Shown here piece by piece: positions 1 to 9,400 of a stretch of 32,930 nt of DNA (position 1 is the first letter of the stretch; each line of letters begins with the position of its first letter). Source of the DNA: Candidatus Poribacteria bacterium (GTDB lineage Bacteria; Poribacteria; WGA-4E; WGA-3G). The notes under the pieces were generated by a model. The model was not told the origin of the DNA, searched no databases, and saw only the letters and a list, made by a program, of their open reading frames with translations. The position numbers and the translations under genes are program-made. The DNA lies in contig JAPPCZ010000094.1 in assembly GCA_028824685.1 (NCBI GenBank), positions 1-32,930 on the forward strand, read 5' to 3'.

Positions 1-1
1 A

Positions 2-310
2 ATTGAAACAGTGAAATCCGTTGCCACCGAAATTATAAAACATGGCAAGGTGCCGCGTGGTTGGCTTGGTGTTGATATTAAAATAAGTGATTTTGGCGTT
101 TATGTTAAGCATGTCGTAGAAGATAGTCCAGCACACAAAAGCGGGCTTTTGCCTAAAGATATTATTCTTGAATATAATCATACACCTGTGACAAACTATC
201 TCGAACTTTTGAAACGTGTTGGAACCGCATCACCGCATACTGAAATCATTCTAAAAATCAATAGGAACGGGCGCGAGCAAAACTATACCATCAAACTCGG
301 TGAAAGATAG
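2..310 (+). CDS. HtrA/DegP-like serine protease, C-terminal PDZ part (5'-truncated by window)
   Basis: The reading frame is open from base 2, so this is the 3' end of a gene that begins outside the window; the GTG at 11 is internal. The visible 102 residues match the end of the trypsin-like domain and one PDZ domain of periplasmic HtrA/DegP proteases. The linker reads IKHGKVPRGWLGVDI, typical of the junction between the protease domain and the first PDZ. The PDZ core follows (VVEDSPAHKSGLLPKDIILEYN). The catalytic His-Asp-Ser residues lie upstream and cannot be checked. Such proteins degrade or refold misfolded envelope proteins. Only one PDZ follows the linker, suggesting a one-PDZ (DegS/HtrA-type) protein rather than two-PDZ DegP. 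The family call is strong; the subfamily is not resolved. Confidence 0.88.
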   Translation: METVKSVATEIIKHGKVPRGWLGVDIKISDFGVYVKHVVEDSPAHKSGLLPKDIILEYNHTPVTNYLELLKRVGTASPHTEIILKINRNGREQNYTIKLGER

Positions 311-371
311 TCACGTCAGTGGTCGGGAATCAGATATCCCTCTTACAAATAGGGGTGTTCTGTGAATCAAT

Positions 372-396
372 GCTGAATGCGCTTATGGCATTCAGC
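372..396. repeat. 9-bp-stem hairpin, GAATGC...GCATTC family
   Basis: A perfect inverted repeat, GCTGAATGC and GCATTCAGC, with a 7-base loop lies between the htrA-like gene and the convergent PLD gene. It is near-identical in design to the hairpin at 32883-32908 and abuts a REP-like copy at 397-420. It has no T-tract on the plus side, so a dispersed repeat is more likely than a classical terminator. Confidence 0.65.
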
Positions 397-420
397 GGGA
401 GCGATCTCCGAATCGCGACC
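397..420 (+). repeat. REP-like repeat, GAGCGATCTCCGAATCGCGAC family
   Basis: This copy reads GGGAGCGATCTCCGAATCGC then GACC. GCGAT and ATCGC can pair to give a short hairpin. Related copies occur at 1607-1631, 1639-1664 (inverted), 16427-16446 and 32469-32493. Confidence 0.65.
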
Positions 421-465
421 TTTACCCGCAAAATTTCGGTAGATACTCCAATAATACCTTTGTCT

Positions 466-1551
466 CTACCACCTTAATCGGTTAAACTCATCAAGATACG
501 CTTGTGCAATATCCTTATTTCCCTTGATTATCAATAAGTTTTCACTGTTTCTGGTTTCAGCATTCTTAGAGAAGTTATACGAACCGGTAATAACTGTCTC
601 CTCATCAATCACAATTACCTTGTGATGCATGGCTCCGGGCCTGTCATCCGTAATTACTGGGATACCTGCCTTTTGCATTGACTCGTATTCGGAATACCTA
701 TCAATTTGTCTTTTTTCAAACACGCCTTCCACCGGAATATCTTTTTTATATTGATCGCGCATTGCCTTACCAAGTTTATCGTGTGTAAACGAAAACGCCA
801 TAAAATATATTGACTTTTTTGCTGATTTAATCTCCTTCAATAGAGGGGAAATCGTGTCGTTTTCTGGAGCGAAATAGGTTGAAATCTGTGTGCCATCGTT
901 AAGGGTAATATGTGGGAATGGAATATGTGGATCCGATGACCTACCCATTTCTGCTAAGATAAACATCTCCCGAAATTCCTGTGTGAAGTTATAAGCAAGC
1001 GGTTCAGAATCAAACCAGACAACGTTATTATTGTTTTTGTATGCGCCGTTATAAGTGGTATTATACGAGCCTGTCCAGACATAACGTTCATCAACCACAA
1101 AAAATTTGTGGTGCATATATCCCTCATTGTCACCGTCGTCACGAACAGGAATCCCTTCCCGTTGTAAACGGACGATTTTTGATTCCTTACCTCCATTTTT
1201 ATCATTGATATTATCGTGTTCAGTGAAGACTCGCACTTTCACATCACGTTTGTGTGCATCAATTAAAGCATTTGCTATCGGTTCGGAATCCAAATCATAG
1301 AGTGCTGCGTCAATACGCTCTGTCGCTAAACCGAGTTTTGCAACGAGTCGACTCTCCAAGGAATTTACCTTGTTGTACCCATTGACTTTGCTGAAGTATA
1401 CCTCCCATCGTCTTTCCTCAGTCGTTGCATAGGGTTTTCCCTTGAAATGCCGGATCGTAAAACCGATCACAACCGCAACCACTAAAATAAGAAAAAACGG
1501 GATAAACCGTGAATTTCTGCTCTTTGGCGGTGCTGGTGAAGCACTATTCAT
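466..1551 (-). CDS. membrane-anchored phospholipase D-fold nuclease/phosphodiesterase with two HKD motifs
   Basis: The 361-aa protein has a basic N-terminus and one hydrophobic segment (about residues 16-33), then two PLD-like domains. The first HxK(x4)D motif is H147/K149/D154 (MHHKFFVVDE) followed by TGSYN; the second is H309/K311/D316 (MHHKVIVIDE) followed by TGSYNFS. Two HKD motifs in one chain form the complete active site of a phosphodiesterase. Members with this short layout include Nuc-like endonucleases and phospholipases; substrate cannot be told from sequence. The anchor suggests the catalytic part lies outside the cytoplasmic membrane. No clear ribosome binding site precedes the ATG. 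The gene is separated from the upstream PhyH gene by a repeat-derived element (1580-1715). Confidence 0.92.
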   Translation of the reverse strand: MNSASPAPPKSRNSRFIPFFLILVVAVVIGFTIRHFKGKPYATTEERRWEVYFSKVNGYNKVNSLESRLVAKLGLATERIDAALYDLDSEPIANALIDAHKRDVKVRVFTEHDNINDKNGGKESKIVRLQREGIPVRDDGDNEGYMHHKFFVVDERYVWTGSYNTTYNGAYKNNNNVVWFDSEPLAYNFTQEFREMFILAEMGRSSDPHIPFPHITLNDGTQISTYFAPENDTISPLLKEIKSAKKSIYFMAFSFTHDKLGKAMRDQYKKDIPVEGVFEKRQIDRYSEYESMQKAGIPVITDDRPGAMHHKVIVIDEETVITGSYNFSKNAETRNSENLLIIKGNKDIAQAYLDEFNRLRW

Positions 1552-1579
1552 ATCTGTATGACTCCATCATTAAACGCCC

Positions 1580-1715
1580 ATAGCTGTCAACTTAAGGTTG
1601 CAAATGGTAGGAGGGAACTCCGATTCTCGACTGAAAAAGGGTCGCGATTCGGAGATCGCTCCTACAAGAGATATTTTTCAAACATATCTGACTGCTAAAT
1701 TGACAGTTATGCCAT
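1580..1715. mobile_element. MITE-like nested inverted-repeat element
   Basis: Outer arms 1579-1594 and 1695-1710 are inverted copies matching at 14 of 16 bases. Inside, two inverted copies of the GTAGGAGCGATCTCC-type repeat lie at 1607-1631 and 1639-1664, separated by 7 bases. The element is flanked by a 15-base direct repeat, CATCATTAAACGCCC, at 1565-1579 and 1716-1730. The right copy overlaps the stop codon of the PhyH gene. This looks like an insertion or a paired-REP (BIME-like) unit with a duplicated flank; no transposase is encoded. Confidence 0.6.
1607..1664. repeat. inverted pair of REP-like repeats (BIME-like)
   Basis: A forward, diverged copy at 1607-1631 starts GTAGGAGGGAACTCCG. 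A reverse copy at 1639-1664 reads on the minus strand as GTAGGAGCGATCTCCG and continues to AATCGCGAC. Both carry the 5' GTAG tetranucleotide known as the mark of REP sequences recognised by RAYT transposases. Back-to-back REP pairs are the usual mobile BIME arrangement. Confidence 0.65.
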
Positions 1716-1720
1716 CATCA

Positions 1721-2611
1721 TTAAACGCCCCATTTACGCCGTGATTCCTCTAACGACTCAATTTTGGCATCTTTCTTCTTCCAAACGTAATGTCCTTTTG
1801 GATCTTCGCCAATCCATCGTTCATCAATCGGTTCCGCTGCGAGTTGATAGCGCGTGTCAGCTGTAATACGTATTTTGTCAGACGTGTTGACGAGGGATGC
1901 ATGCATTAAAAACATGCTGAAAATGATTACATCTCCAGCTGAAAACGAAGTTGTTGCCCAATGTCCACCAAATTTCTCAATAATTTCAATCGGATTATCA
2001 CTAAAATGTCCCTCAATCAGATCGCGATCAACATCTGCCTGTCCGTAGGTTTCGCGCACCTTGTTAAATCGGTTGGATCCAAGACAAAAAACAATCGGGC
2101 CCATATCCAAAGAAACATCACCAAAAGGAGTCCAACATGAATATAGGTTTTGCGTGCCTCTCCCCATAAAAACAATATCGTAGTGAATAGGGGAACCAGA
2201 ACCGGGACCAGCAGTCCGAAGCCATTTGAAATCAAACGTCCGCGCGTCACCGCCAAGAAAATGCTTGAAAAAATCCATTATCGGCGCGCCTTCAACTACG
2301 GCTTTAAATGCTGGCAGCTGCGTCAACGCTTTATTTCCCATTGATCCTGTTGATGTTGGTTCAGGATAATCTGGGTTGAAAATACCATCCATCAACGGTT
2401 TATCAGAAGCAAGCATGTTTTTCGCTGCCAATTTTTCCAGAATTGCTTGACGTGCAGCAAGCACTGTCTCTTTGTCATGTAATCCACGGATCAATAGATA
2501 TCCATCTTCTGCTATCCGCTTATGTAACGCATCTGGATTATCCAATACATCGTTACTCTCGCGCAAATCGGTGCTAACCTCCATTTCCTGATGTAAAAAA
2601 GGCAGTTTCAT
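1721..2611 (-). CDS. phytanoyl-CoA dioxygenase (PhyH) family Fe(II)/2-oxoglutarate oxygenase
   Basis: The 296-aa protein has the PhyH-type double-stranded beta-helix pattern. The facial triad is visible as H143-x-D145 (SPIHYDIV) and distal H237 (FLMHASLVN), with R248 eleven residues later as candidate 2-oxoglutarate ligand. The N-terminal stretch EDGYLLIRGLHD is the usual start of the domain. The enzyme would hydroxylate or halogen-modify an unknown small molecule with O2, Fe(II) and 2-oxoglutarate; the substrate cannot be inferred. Its ATG lies one base after the stop of the SUMF1-sialidase gene and is preceded by GAGG, so the two are co-transcribed. The family is expanded in Poribacteria and Planctomycetes. 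Confidence 0.92.
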   Translation of the reverse strand: MKLPFLHQEMEVSTDLRESNDVLDNPDALHKRIAEDGYLLIRGLHDKETVLAARQAILEKLAAKNMLASDKPLMDGIFNPDYPEPTSTGSMGNKALTQLPAFKAVVEGAPIMDFFKHFLGGDARTFDFKWLRTAGPGSGSPIHYDIVFMGRGTQNLYSCWTPFGDVSLDMGPIVFCLGSNRFNKVRETYGQADVDRDLIEGHFSDNPIEIIEKFGGHWATTSFSAGDVIIFSMFLMHASLVNTSDKIRITADTRYQLAAEPIDERWIGEDPKGHYVWKKKDAKIESLEESRRKWGV

Positions 2612-2612
2612 T

Positions 2613-4640
2613 TCAATTCCTCACTTCCGATGGTGGTATCTCTTTCAGCCATGCATAGTTAAACCGATAATGTTGCTTACTGCTAATCAGATGTATAATG
2701 CCGTTCTGACCTTGGCATACTGCAAGATACCCGCCGGGTTCAGCACTGTTTAATCCCATGATAAAAGGGTGTCCATCCATTGTTTCAATTTCTCTGTCAG
2801 CTCCATCATCTGAAATCAAACGTATATGAGACCAAGTTTTTCCATCATCATAAGAGAGCGCACCGAAAAGCCCTGTTACTTGTCGTTCATTCCCCGATTC
2901 GTCAACAATTGGCATCGTTTCAGGTGTTTTACGACTTCCTGTAAAGGATGCGAGAAAAATCGGTCCCTCCTGAAGTCGTAAAAACACACACCGTTGCCCA
3001 CCCGAAACAACTGGAAAAGGACTCGCACTGTAATGCCATGTTTTGCCGCCATCTTCAGAAACACTTTTCGGCATACGACCGTCTATCGTATCACCTCGTC
3101 CATACGCCATGAGCCGACCATCAGACAACTCTACTACAGCAGCATGTATGCCCGCAATCCATCCACCGCTTTTACCTGCCGCAAATTCGGGAATAGGTTG
3201 TCCTGCACCCGGATCGTACCACGTTTCTCCATCATCGTCACTTAACCATATCGCAGTGCCACCATTACCACCCGTCACTGCATCACACGCAAGGAGGATT
3301 GAGCCGTTCTGTCTTCGGAAAACAGAGGCGATTGGCATGTGTCGCAAACGATGTTCAGGTGAGATGAAGCAAGGCTTTGACCAAGTTGCGCAGTTATCGT
3401 CAGAGTAGCGCATTATCAATGCTAAAGGTCCCCACGTGGCTGCTGCAGAAAGTCCGTTAAAATGATAGATACGTCCGTTCTCATTACGCCACAGAGAGGT
3501 TGCATGATTATTACGGTCAGGCGGTCCCCAAAATGGTTCAGCAACATCCCATTCTGATTCACCAAAACGCAACCGACTTGCTGCTAATGTCAACTCGCGT
3601 CCACGTTCAGTTACACACGAATACCATGCTGCAAACATATCTCCGCTTGGACATTCCACAATAGCGGGAACGTGGTTATGTCTTGAAAAAAGCGGTCCGT
3701 TAGAGTCTTCAGGAATTCGGACAAAAGGGATCGGTTCAGCAAAAGACGGTGTTTCTGGCGCGGGAGAACTTGCAGCCTCCTGTTTGACGTTCTGTCCCCA
3801 TAACGCCACCTTCGGTGCTGGCAGAAGCGTTGTGGTTTCAGGCATCTCACCACAGACGACGCGAAATCCGATATACCAATGTTTATCTTCTGGCACTGCT
3901 CCCATCCGATTTGCAGACCGCAAATAACAAAGCAGTGTAGAATGGCTACCGCCTCGCGTCACACGATACAAACCCGAGTCTCTTCCAATTGGATCAACTT
4001 GTGGATTTGATTCATAAGGTCCGTACCAATCTTGACACCATTCCTCGACGTTCCCATGCATGTCGTATACGCCCCATGCGTTCGATGGCGTTTTACCGAC
4101 GTGCAAAGGCACAACTTCCTCGGCACCTTGGCTCCGTCCTGCATCCGGGTACCAACTCTCTCCAACATTTTTTTGAAATTCATCGGGCAATGTGTCGCCG
4201 GTATGAAAATGCGTAGTTGTGCCTGCGCGGCAGACGTATTCCCATTCCGCTTCGGTTGGTAATCGGTAAGGGAGTCCTTCCTTTTCAGATAACCATTCGC
4301 AGAAACGGGTTGCGTCGTGCCAATCTACAAAAACAACTGCCTCATCATCGTCCTGTGAGAAGCCTAATTTTCCACGTAGGTCGCTATGGTCAGACTGAAA
4401 TTCTTCGTACTGTGCGTTCGTAACTTGAAAAATGCCGATATAAAACGAAGTGTTGAGCGTGACTTGATGCACTGGCTGTTCGTCCCAATCACCATCCCGC
4501 AGATATTCTTTTCCTGCTGTTAATTCATCTGCAAGATTTGCCTGTTCTGAACCCATCATAAAAGTGCCAGGTTCAATTCTAACGAACTGCATGCCGATTG
4601 AATTAATGAAAGTTTTGCCTTGAATCGTCCGTTTTTGCAT
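2613..4640 (-). CDS. SUMF1/formylglycine-generating-enzyme-like domain fused to a BNR-repeat sialidase-like domain
   Basis: Residues about 10-265 form a SUMF1/FGE-sulfatase domain: FVRIEPGTFMMGS (19-31), YRLPTEAEWEYVCRAG (125-140), DMHGNVEEWCQDWYG (193-207), RGGS (229-232) and IGFRVVC (257-263). True FGEs use two cysteines after the GGS motif; here only C238 is present, so formylglycine formation is doubtful. Residues about 305-665 form a six-bladed exo-sialidase-like propeller with four Asp boxes: SDDNCATW (413-420), SDDDGETW (467-474), SEDGGKTW (528-535) and SYDDGKTW (596-603). A proline/alanine-rich linker (267-305) joins them. No signal peptide is seen. The propeller may act on, or just bind, sugars. 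The fusion is unusual; each half alone is common in Poribacteria and Planctomycetes. Confidence 0.9.
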   Translation of the reverse strand: MQKRTIQGKTFINSIGMQFVRIEPGTFMMGSEQANLADELTAGKEYLRDGDWDEQPVHQVTLNTSFYIGIFQVTNAQYEEFQSDHSDLRGKLGFSQDDDEAVVFVDWHDATRFCEWLSEKEGLPYRLPTEAEWEYVCRAGTTTHFHTGDTLPDEFQKNVGESWYPDAGRSQGAEEVVPLHVGKTPSNAWGVYDMHGNVEEWCQDWYGPYESNPQVDPIGRDSGLYRVTRGGSHSTLLCYLRSANRMGAVPEDKHWYIGFRVVCGEMPETTTLLPAPKVALWGQNVKQEAASSPAPETPSFAEPIPFVRIPEDSNGPLFSRHNHVPAIVECPSGDMFAAWYSCVTERGRELTLAASRLRFGESEWDVAEPFWGPPDRNNHATSLWRNENGRIYHFNGLSAAATWGPLALIMRYSDDNCATWSKPCFISPEHRLRHMPIASVFRRQNGSILLACDAVTGGNGGTAIWLSDDDGETWYDPGAGQPIPEFAAGKSGGWIAGIHAAVVELSDGRLMAYGRGDTIDGRMPKSVSEDGGKTWHYSASPFPVVSGGQRCVFLRLQEGPIFLASFTGSRKTPETMPIVDESGNERQVTGLFGALSYDDGKTWSHIRLISDDGADREIETMDGHPFIMGLNSAEPGGYLAVCQGQNGIIHLISSKQHYRFNYAWLKEIPPSEVRN

Positions 4641-4844
4641 AATTTTCTCGTTTCAATATTGTGTATCTATCTGTTCAAATTATAGCAAATTACATGGAAA
4701 TAGGCAAATTAGTGAGAATGAAACAAGAAATGTTGGGGCAGTATATATGCGATATAAACCCTATTTATTTTCTATATTTTCTTTCAAGTCGTAAGGTCGT
4801 GATCGCGGTGATTGCTATTACTGCGATTGGAATTCGTTACAACT

Positions 4845-4890
4845 AAAAGTATACCGTACGGTATACTTTTTTATACCACGGTATACTTTT
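4845..4890. promoter_or_regulatory. perfect 26-bp palindrome plus a partial second copy (possible operator)
   Basis: Bases 4845-4870 form a perfect palindrome with half-site AAAAGTATACCGT. A second, imperfect unit, TATACCACGGTATA (4872-4885) followed by CTTTT, shares the GGTATACTTTT arm. Tandem symmetrical sites between divergent genes fit a dimeric repressor operator, but the regulator is unknown. The site is about 200 bp upstream of the SUMF1-sialidase start and 580 bp from sspB. A bidirectional T-rich hairpin terminator is an alternative. Confidence 0.45.
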
Positions 4891-5225
4891 GAAATTCGCT
4901 CTAAATTCAGTCTGTGATTGGGTTTAGAGCGGATTTTCCGTTGTTGCACTTTTTTGCAATTTATGACTTGGACAACTTTCACGATTTTTCAATATTATGG
5001 CTAAATTGGTGTTATTTTTACCAACATTCTCTCGTTTATGTTTTGCTTTAGATTTGTGTGCTGGCTGTATTTGTGTTTGGGGCGTGGTTGTGTTTTTCAT
5101 ATTGATATTATACTTGGTTATAGGTGATTGGTCAGAGGTTTTTGTGGTGTTCGGAACAATAGATATCCAATATATAGACAATAAGTTTGCAGGAAAAGTT
5201 GGGTGTTGAGGGGTTATTTTGCCTA

Positions 5226-5375
5226 TTGTCTGAATCGCGGATTACGCGGAAAGAGGTTTGGCAAGATAAGTTCCTTTTCAAGTGATTGAGGCAAACTTTG
5301 AATAGGAATTTGGGAGTCCCAAACTCAATAATCCGCGTCCTCTGTGTCTTCTGCGCTCATCCGCGATTCAGACAA
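5226..5375. mobile_element. 150-bp element with perfect 17-bp terminal inverted repeats (MITE-like)
   Basis: The ends are TTGTCTGAATCGCGGAT (5226-5242) and its exact reverse complement (5359-5375). An inner GC-rich part near each end is also complementary. There is no coding capacity and no clear target-site duplication. It lies 40 bp upstream of the sspB promoter, at the left edge of the defence locus. Confidence 0.65.
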
Positions 5376-5413
5376 CGCACATGCCAAATATTTACACACC
5401 TTCGTAACTTGCA

Positions 5414-5442
5414 TTGCTATTTTCCTCGTATTATTGTATAAT
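5414..5442 (+). promoter_or_regulatory. sspB promoter, apparently giving a leaderless transcript
   Basis: TTGCTA (5414-5419), a 17-base spacer and TATAAT (5437-5442) make a strong sigma-70-type promoter. The ATG at 5450 starts 7 bases after the -10 box, where transcription should begin, so the message would have no leader and no Shine-Dalgarno. The stretch from 5436 to 5457 is repeated with 19 of 22 identical bases at 9894-9915. Confidence 0.7.
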
Positions 5443-5449
5443 AAAATCT

Positions 5450-6415
5450 ATGGGAAACTCACTATTTGCTGAACACTCAACTTCTAAAAATCACTTAAAT
5501 CCGTCCTTTTCAGGCCATCAGACGTTTCCGTTTCGATATACATGGTTGAAAAAGGGCGTTGATGCGGTAATGGATAATCCAAACGTCTTTACAGATGATG
5601 ACGCACCGGTCACTTTAGGGGTTGGGAAAAACATGGTGCGTTCTATACGTCATTGGTGTTTAACTGCCAACCTTATTAAAAAAATCGGAAAAAGTTCAGA
5701 TCATAGTGAAGGGTTTGAGGCTGCTGATTTTGGCAAAGTAATTTTTGATGATCAAAAAGGACGAGATAAGTACCTTGAAAATCCCGTAACCTTGTGGTGG
5801 ATTCATTGGCAAATTGCAACAAATAGAGAACACGCAGCCACGTGGTGTTGGGCATTTAATTTCGTAAATTATCCAGAATTCTCCCGCGATTCCCTCATGA
5901 AAGACCTTACAGACTGGATAAAACAACAAGAATATATCAGGAAACAACCTTCCGAAAATACAATTAAACATGACGTTAGCTGCTTTATCCGCACATATTG
6001 CCTTTCGCGGTCAACAGTCAGCACAATTATTGAAGATACCTTTGATTGTCCACTTGTTGAATTAGACTTAATTCGCGAAGTACCAAACGAAAACAGATAC
6101 CAATTCAATTTGGGTGCTAAACCATCGTTAAATGAACCTATGCTTGCTTTTGCTATAACCGATTTTTGGAATCGTTGGTTTCCAAATAATAGGAACACAC
6201 TTTCTGTTTCAGAGATAATGTATTCAAAATTTAGTCCCGGTCAAGTCTTCAAACTTGATGAAAATTCTGTCGTAATGTGTCTTGAAAAACTTCAAGCAAT
6301 AACTGAAGGTGCTATGACTTATGATGAAACCGCGGGCTTAAAACAAATTTCACGACATGAAAATTTAGATTTATTAGAACTTTTAAAGAAAGTTTATGAA
6401 CAAAACACTATCTGA
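5450..6415 (+). CDS. sspB: SspB-like DUF4007 protein of a DNA phosphorothioation system
   Basis: From the ATG at 5450 the protein has 321 residues. An upstream in-frame TTG at 5414 is part of the -35 box and is rejected as start. The N-terminal DUF4007 signature is clear: FSGHQTFPFRYTWLKKG (20-36) and LGVGKNMVRSIRHWC (56-70). DUF4007 is the defining domain of SspB, the DNA nickase of SspABCD systems, which modify DNA by replacing a non-bridging phosphate oxygen with sulfur; SspB is thought to provide the nick needed for insertion. The gene overlaps the following ATPase gene by 20 bases, implying translational coupling. The family call rests on the motifs; the SspB role is inferred from known biology plus the adjacent SspC-like and SspD-like genes. 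Confidence 0.88.
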   Translation: MGNSLFAEHSTSKNHLNPSFSGHQTFPFRYTWLKKGVDAVMDNPNVFTDDDAPVTLGVGKNMVRSIRHWCLTANLIKKIGKSSDHSEGFEAADFGKVIFDDQKGRDKYLENPVTLWWIHWQIATNREHAATWCWAFNFVNYPEFSRDSLMKDLTDWIKQQEYIRKQPSENTIKHDVSCFIRTYCLSRSTVSTIIEDTFDCPLVELDLIREVPNENRYQFNLGAKPSLNEPMLAFAITDFWNRWFPNNRNTLSVSEIMYSKFSPGQVFKLDENSVVMCLEKLQAITEGAMTYDETAGLKQISRHENLDLLELLKKVYEQNTI

Positions 6416-9400
6416 TCTCTTTTACGTTAAAGGACGGTTCCAGCGCTCAGTCCACCTCGAACGCGACTTTTATGCCAATGAAAATCTATTGGAAGGGTAC
6501 GTGCTAACAGCGACAGCACGTGAAGCATTAGGGCGCGTCGTTTCAGCATTAGAGAATAATGAGGCATCAAAAGCGTGGTCCCTTACCGGAGCTTATGGTT
6601 CTGGCAAATCTGCTTTTGCCCTCTTTACTGCAAATCTGCTTGGAAATTCAGAACAAGCACTAACACTTCTTAAACAGGGAGATATTGCATTACATGAACG
6701 ATTCACTGACACAAACGGTAACGGACGATTTTCTTCGTCAGGTTTCTGTCCTGTGCTTATTTCCGGAGAACGTGCGCCAATTTCGCTTGCTCTTCTGCGA
6801 GGTTTGGAGCATGGGCTTACCTCTTTTAACGGAATATCACGCAACTATACCCCTCTACCGAAAATCAGAACCTTACTGAATGCAGCCAAAGATGGGACGC
6901 TCCCTCATTCTACTGAAATTACAAAACTTTTTGCATCCGCCACGCGCCAAATTAAGAAACATGGTGGTACTGGACTATTACTTGTCATTGATGAACTTGG
7001 GAAGTTTCTTGAATATGCTACGCATTATCCAGCGCAAGGTGATATGTTTGTTCTACAAACGCTTGCCGAATTTGCTGACCGAAGTGAGGATACACCGCTA
7101 TTTTTATTAACTATCCTTCACCAGGCATTCGAGAGGTATTCGGAACACGCCACTGAATCACAACGCGAGGAATGGGCAAAGGTGCAAGGAAGGTTTGAAG
7201 ATGTTCCCTTTACCGAACCGATTGAACAAGTCCTAAGGTTAGTTGGAACAGCGTTAGAAAATCGTTCGGAAATTACTGGGAACGTTAACTTTAATTTTGT
7301 TATTGAGTTGGGACTGAAAACTCAGCAACTTGACGATAACGATTTAGTCCAATTGTTAAAAAGCTGCCTTCCACTTCACCCAACCGTAGCGCTTCTGATC
7401 GGACCACTTTTCCGACGATTTGCACAAAACGAACGTTCTCTCTTTGCTTTTCTCAGTTCAAGTGAGCCGCACGGGTTACAAGACTTCTTGTCAAATCGAC
7501 ATTATGACGGTAACCACCTGCCGATGTTTTTGCTCCCTGACCTGTACGACTATCTTAACATAACGCAGGGCAACAAACTCTATACTTCAAGTAACAGCAA
7601 AAAGTGGGCAGAAATTGAATCCGCAATAATGCAATTGTCAGACCCTTCCGACTTGATAGTCAAAATGATTAAGACCATTGGGCTGCTCGGAATTGTTAGC
7701 GAACCAATTCCTAATCTGAAAGCCTCTGAGCAATTGCTACGTTACGCACTTGACGATAACACAGAAGAATTTGAAACCCAATTTGCAGAAACACTTGCAA
7801 TTCTTAAAAATTGCTCAATTATTATCCACCGTCGTTACAATGATGCCCACGCTCTGTGGGAGGGAAGTGATATTGACATTGAGGCAAAACTTCGTGAAGC
7901 AGCTACACGCGTTGACACAAAGGTAACGCTTGCTAAAAACTTATCACGCTACATGCCAACACGTCCTCTCGTTGCACGGCGTCACCTATACCAAAAAGGC
8001 ACTTTACGCCACTTCGTTATTTGTTATACTGATCTTGAAAGTTTTGATAAGGATTTGAGGGAATCGTATAATGACGAAGCAGATGGACTCCTGCTTTACG
8101 CATTGCCTGCAAGTGAACATGAAGTGAAACAATTACGAGAAAAAGTAAAAAAACCAGAAGTTGCAAAAAAAGAAAAAGTATTAATTGCAATTCCTAACTC
8201 CATTGGTTTTTTGCAAGAAACGGTTTTTGAAATTGCAAGATTACATTGGATTCAACAAAATACCCCTGAGCTACTAAACGATAGAGTCGCAAGACGAGAA
8301 CTCTCAGCGCGAATTACGGAGGTAGAAACGGATGTTGAGCGACAATTAAAGGCAATTTTCAGTGGAGACAGCAAAAATGCATGTGTGTGGTTTTATAAGG
8401 GTAAACGCTTAAATATTAACTCCCAACGCGAGTTGAATGACCGTCTTTCAAAAATTTGTGACCAAGTTTATAACGAAACACCGATTCTTAAGAATGAACT
8501 CATCAATCGGCGTAAAATTTCTGGTACAGTGACTGCAGCAAGGCGAGAATTGATTCAACACATGCTTGAAAATGGAAACCAAAAAGATCTCAATATTGAG
8601 GGATATCCACCTAAAATGAGCATCTACCGTTCCCTCTTATTGAATTCAGGAATACATCGCCAAAAATATCGTAAATGGGGGTTTCATCCACCCAAGGTAA
8701 AAGATGATAAAAATAGAATGAGGTACACATGGGATAAAATCGAGGAATTCCTTACAAAGTGTGAAGTTAAACGACAACCAGTTGAAACTCTCTATGATGA
8801 TCTTATGAGAAAACCGCTTGGTGTGCGAAGAGGTCCACTACCAATTCTGTTGTGTGCTGCGATGCTGTGTTACAGAACAGAAGTCGCACTCTACGAAAAC
8901 GGTTCCTTTGTACCTGACCTCTCAATGCCAGTGTTTGAACGATTGCTTAAAGCACCCGACAAATTTGAACTAAAACGGTTCCAGATGACAAACCATCGGA
9001 CAGATATTTTAACACAATACTTAGATGTTCTTGATCAACCATTAGATACAGACGCGCCAAATATATTAGCAGTAGCCACGCCACTTATGCTTTTTGTTGC
9101 CCGGCTACCCAAGTATACTTTGACGACTCAAACCTTGAGTGAAAATGCCGAAAACCTCCGCAAAGTCGTTTTAGATGCGCGGGAACCCGATACATTACTC
9201 TTTCATGATTTACCCAAAGCCATGAGGTATCCCCCTTTTAGTGCAGAAACAGATTTTAACTCAAAGACAAGCCAATTTTTCGAGGCATTGCAAAGTGCCT
9301 TAGACGAGCAGAAAGAGGCTTATCCCGCTCTGCTAAACACCATTGAACAACAACTATCATCTAATTTCTCTTTAGAATATAGAGATGAAGAACTCCGAAG

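Larger units (their letters stand above)
4641..5413. other. long non-coding interval between divergent genes
   Basis: No convincing gene lies in these roughly 770 bases. The short open frames at 4661-4846, 4924-5181 and 4997-5209 have biased, non-protein-like composition and no good ribosome binding sites. The interval holds the palindrome at 4845-4890, an inverted-repeat element at 5226-5375 and the start of the sspB promoter. Confidence 0.6.

Noticed and set aside
4661..4846. 61-aa open frame upstream of the palindrome
   Set aside because: No ribosome binding site and no recognisable pattern; likely chance.
4924..5209. short open frames on both strands (85 and 70 aa)
   Set aside because: Low-complexity composition, no ribosome binding site and overlap with each other; probably chance.
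5414..5449. TTG start giving 12 extra residues on SspB-like protein
   Set aside because: This stretch holds the -35 and -10 boxes; the ATG at 5450 fits the repeated start module.
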